6,103 nucleotides of DNA from Lysobacterales bacterium (lineage in GTDB: Bacteria > Pseudomonadota > Gammaproteobacteria > Xanthomonadales > Marinicellaceae). The notes under the pieces are model-generated. The model saw only the letters and a list, made by a program, of their open reading frames with translations, searched no databases and had not been told where the DNA came from. The stretch is taken from the NCBI GenBank assembly GCA_027083915.1, contig JALWML010000171.1, positions 1 through 6,103 on the forward strand, given 5' to 3'. Below, piece after piece: positions 1 through 5,721 of this stretch. Every line of letters starts with the position of its first letter. Position 1 is the stretch's first letter. The position numbers were made by a program, and so were the translations under genes.

Positions 1-42
1 GTTATCCGCTAAATTGAGTACGTAGTTATACAATGCAGGCAT
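1..42 (-). CDS. paaC: PaaC, phenylacetyl-CoA epoxygenase structural subunit (N-terminal fragment)
   Basis: Only the first 14 codons are inside the window; the gene continues past the left edge. Read on the minus strand from the ATG at 42-40 they give MPALYNYVLNLADN, which matches the start of PaaC (E. coli has YTLRLGDN in the same place). The start codon shares one base with the paaB stop (TAATG), and a strong Shine-Dalgarno AGAGGTGA lies at 60-53, about ten bases upstream inside paaB. In the known complex PaaC is a catalytically inactive ferritin-like partner that holds PaaA in its active form. The identity rests on the short match plus the conserved paaA-paaB-paaC order, so it is inferred mainly from context. 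Confidence 0.85.
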   Translation of the reverse strand, partial: MPALYNYVLNLADN

Positions 43-314
43 TAGATGTTTTTCACCTCTTTGTCAAAAGGGTAAAAACTAGGGTGACGATAAATTTTAT
101 CTTCAGCTGGTTCAAAATAGGCGGCTTTATCATTAGGATTGGATGAAATAATCTGAGTGGAATCCACTACCCAAATACTTTCACCCTCTTCTCTTCGGGT
201 ATACAAGTCGCGTGCATTTTGCATAGCCATTTGTGCATCTGTTGCATGAACTGAACCGACATGCTTGTGGCTTAAGCCTGCTTTTGCTCTTAAAAATACT
301 TCGTATAGTTTCAT
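42..314 (-). CDS. paaB: PaaB, 1,2-phenylacetyl-CoA epoxidase subunit B
   Basis: A 90-residue protein of the usual PaaB length. The motifs GLSHKHVGSVHA (residues 14-25), NARDLYTRREEG (33-44), SIWVVDS (46-52) and YRHPSFY (75-81) are the hallmarks of the family. PaaB is the small non-catalytic subunit of the cytoplasmic multicomponent oxygenase PaaABCE, which converts phenylacetyl-CoA to its ring 1,2-epoxide. It is thought to bridge PaaAC units and help couple them to the PaaE reductase. Its ATG shares one base with the paaA stop (TAATG at 316-312), and GAGGTGG at 325-319 inside the end of paaA is a strong ribosome binding site, so start choice is secure and translational coupling is likely. Nothing is missing or unusual. 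Confidence 0.96.
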   Translation of the reverse strand: MKLYEVFLRAKAGLSHKHVGSVHATDAQMAMQNARDLYTRREEGESIWVVDSTQIISSNPNDKAAYFEPAEDKIYRHPSFYPFDKEVKNI

Positions 315-1291
315 TACGCCACCTCTTTTTTATTGTTTAATTTTTTAGCATAAGCCGCTGCTGCTTCTCTCACCCACGCACCATCATCATAAGCTTTATT
401 GCGTGCGTCCATGCGTTGTTGGTTACATGGGCCGTTGCCTTTGATAACGTCGAATAATTCGTCCCATATAATTTCACTAAAATCATAATGACCTGTTTTT
501 TCGTTGTATTTCAGATTCTTATCAGGAATAGTTAAGCCTAAATATTCAGCTTGCGGAACGGTGGCATCGATGAATTTCTGTCTTAAATCATCGTTACTAA
601 AGCGTTTAATTTTCCACTTCATGGATTGATTAGAATGGGTTGAATCTTTATCACTTGGACCAAACATCATCAACGACGGCCACCATGTTCGATTCAGTGC
701 GTCTTGTGCCATAGCTTTTTGTTCGCTCGAACCATTTGCCATCTTTAACATGATATCGTAGCCTTGGCGTTGGTGGAAACTCTCTTCCTTGCAAATGCGA
801 ACCATTGCACGCGAATAAGGACCATAAGAGGTTCGACACAAAGCCACTTGATTCATAATCGCCGCTCCATCAACCAACCAACCCACAGCACCGGCATCTG
901 CCCAATTAAGTGTTGGATAATTAAAAATACTGGAATATTTGGCTTTACCCGATAATAAATCTTGGTACATTTTGTGGCGTGATTCACCTAAAGTTTCGGC
1001 TGCTGAATACAAATACAAACCATGACCAGCTTCGTCTTGTATTTTTGCCAATAAAATCAACTTGCGTTTAAGAGTTGGTGCACGTGTGACCCAATTGGCT
1101 TCGGGCAATTGTCCAACAATTTCCGAATGGGCATGTTGTGATATTTGACGTATTAATGTTTTACGATAGGCACTGGGCATCCAGTCGCGTGGTTCGATTT
1201 TCTCTTCCGCATCAATGCGTTTTTGAAAAGCTTCAAGCAGCTCAGGCGAATCATCACCCGCTTGTGAATCTCTTAGACCTTGTGAGTACAT
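314..1291 (-). CDS. paaA: PaaA, 1,2-phenylacetyl-CoA epoxidase catalytic subunit
   Basis: A 325-residue ferritin-like di-iron oxygenase, the catalytic subunit of the PaaABCE complex that epoxidises the aromatic ring of phenylacetyl-CoA in the cytoplasm. The core aligns by eye with E. coli PaaA at a constant offset of 15: HAHSEIVGQLPE (53-64), DEAGHGLYLYSAAET (86-100), WLVDGAAI (138-145) and KEESFHQRQG (168-177). The expected iron-ligand residues are present: E57, E87, H90, D141, E170 and H173. The N-terminus is about 15 residues longer than in E. coli (MYSQGLRDS...), a form I associate with other proteobacterial PaaA proteins. The start is supported by AAGGT at 1302-1298, six bases before the ATG. 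It is the first gene of the paaABC run and is preceded by a very good promoter at 1365-1393. Expression is expected to be induced by phenylacetyl-CoA, but no regulator is encoded in the window. Confidence 0.97.
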   Translation of the reverse strand: MYSQGLRDSQAGDDSPELLEAFQKRIDAEEKIEPRDWMPSAYRKTLIRQISQHAHSEIVGQLPEANWVTRAPTLKRKLILLAKIQDEAGHGLYLYSAAETLGESRHKMYQDLLSGKAKYSSIFNYPTLNWADAGAVGWLVDGAAIMNQVALCRTSYGPYSRAMVRICKEESFHQRQGYDIMLKMANGSSEQKAMAQDALNRTWWPSLMMFGPSDKDSTHSNQSMKWKIKRFSNDDLRQKFIDATVPQAEYLGLTIPDKNLKYNEKTGHYDFSEIIWDELFDVIKGNGPCNQQRMDARNKAYDDGAWVREAAAAYAKKLNNKKEVA

Positions 1292-1364
1292 AGTTTGACC
1301 TTTTTGTTTGTAACGATAATTTGCAAAGAAACAGCAAAATCTCGCAGGTTTTATTGATTGTTAT

Positions 1365-1393
1365 ATTATAAATTCAACATTGAATTGAAGCAA
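1365..1393 (-). promoter_or_regulatory. Sigma-70-type promoter of the paa operon
   Basis: On the minus strand, TTGCTT (1393-1388) is followed by a 17-bp spacer and a perfect TATAAT (1370-1365). The predicted transcription start is near 1358, leaving a leader of about 67 bases before the paaA ATG at 1291. This is the best promoter in the window by consensus match and spacing, and it lies in the only gap upstream of paaA. I see no terminator between xdhB and paaA, so some read-through from xdhB could add to this promoter. Confidence 0.7.
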
Positions 1394-1398
1394 TGCTT
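1371..1398. promoter_or_regulatory. Candidate operator: two adjacent palindromes over the paa promoter
   Basis: AATTCAA and TTGAATT form a perfect inverted repeat (1371-1377 and 1380-1386) separated by two bases. It occupies 16 of the 17 spacer bases between the paa -35 and -10 boxes. A second perfect palindrome, AAGCA-A-TGCTT (1388-1398), covers the -35 box. A dimeric repressor bound at either site would block RNA polymerase. The sequences do not look like the GC-rich PaaR or E. coli PaaX sites I remember, so the binding protein is unknown and the operator role is inferred from position and symmetry. Confidence 0.5.
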
Positions 1399-1547
1399 TT
1401 ATTTGGAGACTTTCAATGCAATAAATTTACAACAATCACATTTTTCGTAGGTTATATTTCACCAAACAAGCAATATTTAAGAATTATTGATTTTTTTAGT
1501 CCACTCTGCGATTCACACTTTGCGTGGGAGCAAGAATAAATTTACTA

Positions 1548-3797
1548 CTATTCATACAACCCCATCATCACTTTCTCAGGTGTCATGGGTGAATGAAATT
1601 TGATTTGGTAATCAGGGTTAAAGGCTTTCATGGCATTGGCAATGGCAAAGTATGCGCCTATTCCGTACATCAATGGTGGTTCGCCTACGGCTTTGGATTT
1701 GAAAATTGCCATATCGTGACCATCTGTTTCTAAAGCTTCGACTTTAATGTCTTTGGCGATGGAAAATACATCGGGGATTTTGTAGGTGGATAAGGTATTG
1801 GATAATAATCGCCCTTCTTTATTGTATGCTATCTCTTCCATGGTCATCCAGCCGATACCTTGAGCCAGTGCGCCTTCGACTTGACCTAAATCCACGCCTT
1901 TGTTCATGCTTTTACCAAAGTCATGGACAATTTCTACACTGTCAACTTCGTAAGTGCCACGCAAACAATCAACCGTGGTTTGCACTAATGCTGCACCATA
2001 AACATGGTAAGCAAAGGGATGACCTTTTTCTTTGCTTTTGTCAAATTTGATTATCGGTGTTGCATAATGGGCATTTTCTGTGAGGCAAATGCGTTTCCAA
2101 AAGGATTTGAACACCAAATCTTTCCAATCCAATTCAGTCTTTTCACCATTAACTTCAACCACACCATTTTTTATCTCTAAAGTATCAACACCTACGGACA
2201 ATTCATCAGCTGCGACATGTTTAAGCCGATCTAACAAAGCCGTACAGGCTTTGAGTAAAGCTTTACCGTTCAAATCGGCAGTAGCACTGGCAGCCGTTGG
2301 TGAGGTATTGGCAACACGTGTTGTATTGGTGGTTTCAAGTTTTATCAATTCAGGGTCAATCGAAAAAGTTTGGGCTGCCACTTGCAACATTTTGGTATTA
2401 ACACTTTGACCCATTTCCACCGCTCCTGTGGATATTCCGACGCTGCCATCTTGGTAAATATGCACCAAAGCACGCGCGTGGTTCATTGGCGTGTTGGTGA
2501 ATGAAATTCCAAAACAAATCGGCATGACTGCCATGCCTTTTTTGAATTGTTGGTTGTTTTGATTAAATTCTTGAATTGATTGTTCAACTGCATCAATATC
2601 CACTTTTTTATTGAGTTGCTTCCAGACTTTTTGTGCTTCGACTTTTTCAGCGATTTGTCCGTAAGAGAAGGTATCGTTTTCATTGAGTAAATTAGCTTGT
2701 TGGATTTTGTAAGCTGGTATGTCTAACTGTTCTGCCGCTTTAGCGATTGCCGATTCAATCACGTACATACCTTGAGGCCCACCAAATCCACGAAAAGCAG
2801 TATTAGGTGGTAAATTAGTTTTACAGGAATGAACGGTTGTTTTAACGTTTGGAATATAGTAACTATTTGTTGCATGAAATAATGTGCGTTCTGCGATAGC
2901 TGGTGATAAATCAGCAGCAGCACCTGAGTTTTGCAAAAACTGCACTTCAAATGCTTTGATTTTATAATTTTCATCCAAACCAATCTTAAACTGACTTTCA
3001 TAAGGGTGGCGTTTGCCTGTCATTCTTAAATCATCGTGTCTGTCGAGTATTAATTTGACAGGTTTATTTAAAACATGTGTTGCTAAGGCTGCCATGCATG
3101 CCCAAGGTGTTGCTTGGTCTTCTTTGCCACCAAATCCACCGCCAAGGCGAGTCACATCCACTTCAATCTTGTGCATAGCAACGCCCAAAATACGTGCGGC
3201 AATGCGTTGTACAACGGTTGGACCTTGGGTCGATGACATCAGTTTGATGCAACCATTCTCCATCTTTTCAGCATAAGCCCCTTGTGTTTCTAAATACAAA
3301 TGCTCTTGTCCGTTGGAAAAAGTCTCATCCTCAAGCACGTATTTGCAATCACTAAAAGCATCATCCACATCACCTAAGTTAAAGGAGCGTGCATCATTGA
3401 TAAATTGACCTTTCTCAAAGGCTTGTTTTGCGGTGGTAATAACTGGCAACTCGGTATAAGAAACCTCAATGAGATTACGAGCTTGTTTTGCAATAAAATC
3501 AGATTGGGCAACAATAACAGCCATTGGCATACCTTGAAAATGTATTTCACCTTCACACAACAAAGGTTCATCCAATAAAATGCCTCCAACTTGGTTTTCG
3601 CCTGTAATGTCTTTGGCGAGTAAAATCTTTTCAACACCCGGAAAATTTTCTGCCTTTTGTATATCAATAACCACATCTTTAGCATGTGCCACATCAGAGG
3701 CCAAAACTGCCGCATGTAGGCAATGTTGCTTGGTTAAAATGTCGTCAATAAAAAGTGACTCACCACGAACGTGACCATTGGCATCTATATTTTTCAT
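1548..3797 (-). CDS. xdhB: Xanthine dehydrogenase molybdenum-cofactor-binding subunit (XdhB)
   Basis: A complete 749-residue large subunit (E. coli-type XdhB proteins are about 750). It oxidises hypoxanthine to xanthine and xanthine to urate in the cytoplasm, passing electrons to a separate FeS/FAD subunit, XdhA. The hammerhead domain spans about residues 8-115 (HVRGESLFIDD at 9-19) and the two cofactor-binding halves about 125-365 and 390-700. Visible motifs are TQGP (191-194), GGGFGGKE (219-226), NTAFRGFGGPQG (332-343), CFGISF (428-433), EMGQ (461-464), PTAASATADLNGKA (500-513) and GEPP (705-708). E226, R336 and E706 match the substrate-binding and catalytic Glu802, Arg880 and Glu1261 of the bovine enzyme, which favours a true xanthine oxidiser over an aldehyde oxidase. 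An in-frame TAA directly precedes the ATG, so the start cannot move upstream; no Shine-Dalgarno is seen. From memory the protein resembles Bacteroidetes XdhB. No xdhA lies upstream and no xdhC downstream, so its partners must be elsewhere or missing. Confidence 0.93.
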   Translation of the reverse strand: MKNIDANGHVRGESLFIDDILTKQHCLHAAVLASDVAHAKDVVIDIQKAENFPGVEKILLAKDITGENQVGGILLDEPLLCEGEIHFQGMPMAVIVAQSDFIAKQARNLIEVSYTELPVITTAKQAFEKGQFINDARSFNLGDVDDAFSDCKYVLEDETFSNGQEHLYLETQGAYAEKMENGCIKLMSSTQGPTVVQRIAARILGVAMHKIEVDVTRLGGGFGGKEDQATPWACMAALATHVLNKPVKLILDRHDDLRMTGKRHPYESQFKIGLDENYKIKAFEVQFLQNSGAAADLSPAIAERTLFHATNSYYIPNVKTTVHSCKTNLPPNTAFRGFGGPQGMYVIESAIAKAAEQLDIPAYKIQQANLLNENDTFSYGQIAEKVEAQKVWKQLNKKVDIDAVEQSIQEFNQNNQQFKKGMAVMPICFGISFTNTPMNHARALVHIYQDGSVGISTGAVEMGQSVNTKMLQVAAQTFSIDPELIKLETTNTTRVANTSPTAASATADLNGKALLKACTALLDRLKHVAADELSVGVDTLEIKNGVVEVNGEKTELDWKDLVFKSFWKRICLTENAHYATPIIKFDKSKEKGHPFAYHVYGAALVQTTVDCLRGTYEVDSVEIVHDFGKSMNKGVDLGQVEGALAQGIGWMTMEEIAYNKEGRLLSNTLSTYKIPDVFSIAKDIKVEALETDGHDMAIFKSKAVGEPPLMYGIGAYFAIANAMKAFNPDYQIKFHSPMTPEKVMMGLYE

Positions 3798-3829
3798 TTA
3801 GTAACTACTGAATTAGTGTAATTTGTCAT
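3794..3829 (-). other. Possible 11-codon leader ORF overlapping the xdhB start
   Basis: On the minus strand the ATG at 3829-3827 opens a frame reading MTNYTNSVVTK. Its TGA overlaps the xdhB start as ATGA, the classic arrangement for translational coupling. A purine-rich AAAAAGAGA just upstream could serve as its ribosome binding site, whereas xdhB has none of its own. Against this, the same bases form a good -10 box (GATAAT at 3833-3828); if that promoter is used, the leader ATG is not transcribed. The frame is short enough to be chance. Confidence 0.25.
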
Positions 3830-3856
3830 TATCTCTTTTTGCCTAACTACGTGCAA
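3828..3856 (-). promoter_or_regulatory. Candidate xdhB promoter
   Basis: On the minus strand, TTGCAC (3856-3851), a 17-bp spacer and GATAAT (3833-3828) give ideal spacing and a five-of-six -10 match. The predicted start is near 3821, leaving a leader of only about 25 bases without a Shine-Dalgarno. It is the best minus-strand candidate I found in the divergent gap. The -35 box is weak beyond TTG. Confidence 0.4.
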
Positions 3857-3907
3857 GTTTTCAGAGCTGGTTTAATTGAACATTTGACTAATGCTCGAGA
3901 AATTTAG

Positions 3908-3951
3908 TTAAACCTTACCGTACTATTAGTGTAAAATAGCTAGTCTCTAGC
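3908..3951 (+). promoter_or_regulatory. Weak candidate promoter and small palindrome upstream of the amidohydrolase
   Basis: TAAAAT at 3932-3937 is a plausible -10 box with a poor TTAAAC (3908-3913) 18 bases upstream. The predicted start is near 3944, with a leader of about 28 bases. A perfect inverted repeat GCTAG-TCT-CTAGC (3939-3951) covers the predicted start site and could be an operator or a tiny hairpin. The gene's ribosome binding site is a weak GAG at 3963-3965, six bases before the ATG. The weak -35 suggests either an activator or a different promoter. Confidence 0.3.
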
Positions 3952-3971
3952 CACCTAAACTTGAGAATATA

Positions 3972-5378
3972 ATGAAATCCATAATTATTTATTGTTTACT
4001 TCTTACTTCAATAAGCTCTGCACAAAACAAGACACCATTAATAAGTGTTGATTTGATGATTACCCATGCCCAAATCTTAACAATGAATAAGAACAAAAAG
4101 GTTTACGAAGATGGCGTTATTGTCGTCAAAGAAAATCAAATTATCGCTATTGGAGACAAAAATATTAGCTCCAAGTACAAAGCGAAGAAAATTATTGATG
4201 CCGATGGCGATATTGCCATGCCTGGGATGATTAACTTGCATAACCACATTCCTATGGTGGCGTTTCGTGGTCTTGGGGAAAATGGTGTCGATAATCGTTT
4301 ATTCAAATTTTTCTTTCCCTTAGAAAAGAAATTACTCTCTCGTGACCTTATCCGTATTGCTTCACGTCAAGCAGCAATGGAGTTGGCATTATCAGGTGTC
4401 ACCATGGTCGCTGACATGTATTACCATGAAGATGAAGTGGCAAAATCCGTGGCTGAAGTTGGTATTCGTGGTGTATTGGGCGAAACCGTTATGCAATTCC
4501 CTGTGGTTGATGCACCTGAGCCTTACGGTGGTTTTGCCTACGCCAAAAAGTTTATAGCCGAATGGAAAAACCATCCACTCATTACGCCAGCGATTGCACC
4601 ACACGCGACTTATACAGTTACGCCAGAATGGTTATTGAAATCCAAAGCATTAGCTGAAAAAGAAAATATTCCCATGCTGGTTCATATCGCTGAATCTGCT
4701 GGTGAAAAGAAATTAATTAGCGAAAGAATAAACCCAATCACTGATGACAAATCCATTATTGAGTATTTAAAAGACATGGGCTTTTTATCAGATAAATTAT
4801 TAGCCGCACATGTTATCTTTTTAGATAAAAATGACATGAAAATCCTCAAAAAATACGGCGTTGGTATTTCTCACAATCCCAAAGCCAATAGTCGAGCTGG
4901 CACAGGCATATCACCTTCATGGAAAATGTACAAAATGAATTTAGATATTGGGCTAGGTACAGATGGTCCGATGAGCTCCAATCAAATGGATATTTTTAAT
5001 GTCATGAGCTATGCTGCATCTGTCGCACGACTACCAAGCAAAGACCAGGCTCGTTTTACACCCTATGAACTGGTCGATATGGCAACCATGGGAGGTGCAC
5101 GCGCCTTAGATATGGAAGATGCAATCGGTTCGCTAGAAGTAGGCAAAAAAGCCGATATAATAATTGTCGATACCGATGCGGCAAACACCCAACCCAACTA
5201 CGACCCTTATGCAACTATAGCCTTTGCTGCCTACCCGCAGAATGTTACTCACACCATTGTTGATGGCAAAGTTATCGTAGAAAATGGCGAATTAACAACA
5301 ATTGATATAAAGGAACACAACAAACAATGGATTCCATTGACTAAAAAAGTAGCTGAATTTGCTAAGACGCTTGAATAA
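3972..5378 (+). CDS. Exported amidohydrolase, S-adenosylhomocysteine/5-methylthioadenosine deaminase-like
   Basis: A 468-residue member of the amidohydrolase superfamily, in the clade holding MtaD (5-methylthioadenosine/S-adenosylhomocysteine deaminase), SsnA and the AtzA/TrzN triazine hydrolases. These enzymes use one divalent metal to hydrolyse amino (or chloro) groups from purine-like rings. Visible residues are H90 and H92 (LHNH), H211 (APHATYT), H238 and E241 (VHIAES), H280 (AAHVIF), HNPKANSRAG (301-310) and D331 (LGTDGPMSSNQMD). H90, H92, H238 and D331 match the metal ligands, and E241 and H280 the catalytic pair. A composite beta-sandwich flanks the barrel (28-85 and the ADIIIVD...VDGKVIVENG end). 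Residues 1-17 form a signal peptide: K2, a hydrophobic stretch 4-13, and a likely cut after SSA17. The mature enzyme should therefore be periplasmic, unlike typical cytoplasmic MtaD. It is divergent from xdhB. The exact substrate cannot be read from the sequence: guanine, adenosine derivatives or other heterocycles are possible. Confidence 0.88.
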   Translation: MKSIIIYCLLLTSISSAQNKTPLISVDLMITHAQILTMNKNKKVYEDGVIVVKENQIIAIGDKNISSKYKAKKIIDADGDIAMPGMINLHNHIPMVAFRGLGENGVDNRLFKFFFPLEKKLLSRDLIRIASRQAAMELALSGVTMVADMYYHEDEVAKSVAEVGIRGVLGETVMQFPVVDAPEPYGGFAYAKKFIAEWKNHPLITPAIAPHATYTVTPEWLLKSKALAEKENIPMLVHIAESAGEKKLISERINPITDDKSIIEYLKDMGFLSDKLLAAHVIFLDKNDMKILKKYGVGISHNPKANSRAGTGISPSWKMYKMNLDIGLGTDGPMSSNQMDIFNVMSYAASVARLPSKDQARFTPYELVDMATMGGARALDMEDAIGSLEVGKKADIIIVDTDAANTQPNYDPYATIAFAAYPQNVTHTIVDGKVIVENGELTTIDIKEHNKQWIPLTKKVAEFAKTLE

Positions 5379-5392
5379 ATGCACCATATTTA

Positions 5393-5412
5393 ACAATAAA
5401 GGCGTTTATTGT
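5393..5412 (+). terminator. AT-rich hairpin after the amidohydrolase gene (weak terminator candidate)
   Basis: Perfect arms ACAATAAA and TTTATTGT close a GGCG loop, starting 15 bases after the stop codon. The stem has only one G-C pair per arm and no clean T-run follows, so it is at best a weak terminator. A second TTTATTGT at 5437-5444, followed by more Ts, could pair with the same left arm as an alternative. Confidence 0.35.
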
Positions 5413-5448
5413 CATTAAATCGAACTCATTGGCTTGTTTATTGTTTTA

Positions 5449-5481
5449 TTGATAGGATGTTTCCCCTGTTTCATCTATAAT
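5449..5481 (+). promoter_or_regulatory. Possible cold-shock gene promoter
   Basis: A perfect TATAAT lies at 5476-5481. The only good -35 match, TTGATA (5449-5454), is 21 bases away, longer than the optimal 17, so the pair may be coincidental or the -10 may work with another upstream element. If used, transcription would start near 5488 and give a leader of about 234 bases, in keeping with the long leaders of cspA-type genes. Confidence 0.35.
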
Positions 5482-5487
5482 TCACGC

Positions 5488-5721
5488 AAATCAGGCATTG
5501 TTACAAAGTTTTAGATTTTGTCAATGCAGAATGAAAGAGCAAGCCGATAGACACTTTAGCGATTTAAACTCGCTGTCAACGTCCAAATTTTTCCTCAAGT
5601 TAATTTTACCCAAATAACATTTGGTTCTATTAAATCCTGAATTTACATGAAGTTCTTACATCAAAGCGGTGAATTTGATGTTGGATTATTTTTTATTCAC
5701 CAAACAAAGAAGATATAAATT
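5488..5721 (+). promoter_or_regulatory. Putative structured 5' leader of the cold-shock gene
   Basis: The gap between the amidohydrolase and the cold-shock gene holds no convincing gene. It contains three stem-loops on the sense strand. The first pairs GCATTG (5495-5500) with CAATGC (5522-5527) and ACAAA (5503-5507) with TTTGT (5517-5521), with a two-base bulge. The second pairs GACA (5550-5553) with TGTC (5574-5577) and GCGA (5559-5562) with TCGC (5570-5573). The third pairs ACATCAAA (5658-5665) with TTTGATGT (5674-5681) and is followed by a T-rich run at 5688-5697. E. coli cspA mRNA has a long leader that refolds with temperature to control translation. A similar role here is inferred from position and structure; I did not find a convincing cold-box match. 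The ribosome binding site is a modest AAGAAGA at 5707-5713. Confidence 0.45.

Noticed and set aside
651..955. Short frames on both strands inside paaA
   Set aside because: They overlap the di-iron-binding core of PaaA and show no independent support.
1458..1469. Twelve-base repeat TTCACCAAACAA, also at 5696-5707
   Set aside because: Two copies in unrelated intergenic contexts about 4 kb apart and with no symmetry; probably chance or shared AT-rich leader composition. Noted only because the second copy lies just before the cold-shock ribosome binding site.
1491..1497. T7 run downstream of xdhB as a terminator
   Set aside because: The Ts are on the plus strand, so the xdhB transcript would carry As here. 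The neighbouring CCAC/GTGG stem has only four pairs.
2080..2409. Open frame of about 109 codons on the plus strand inside xdhB
   Set aside because: It lies antisense to conserved XdhB sequence, has no recognisable motif or ribosome binding site, and is best explained as a shadow frame.
3374..3715. Open frame of about 113 codons overlapping xdhB on the same strand in another frame
   Set aside because: It overlaps the well-conserved N-terminal half of XdhB, its composition looks out of frame, and there is no domain.
5579..5588. ACGTCC-containing stretch as an E. coli-type cold box
   Set aside because: Only loosely similar to the known cold-box sequence; too few matching bases to claim.
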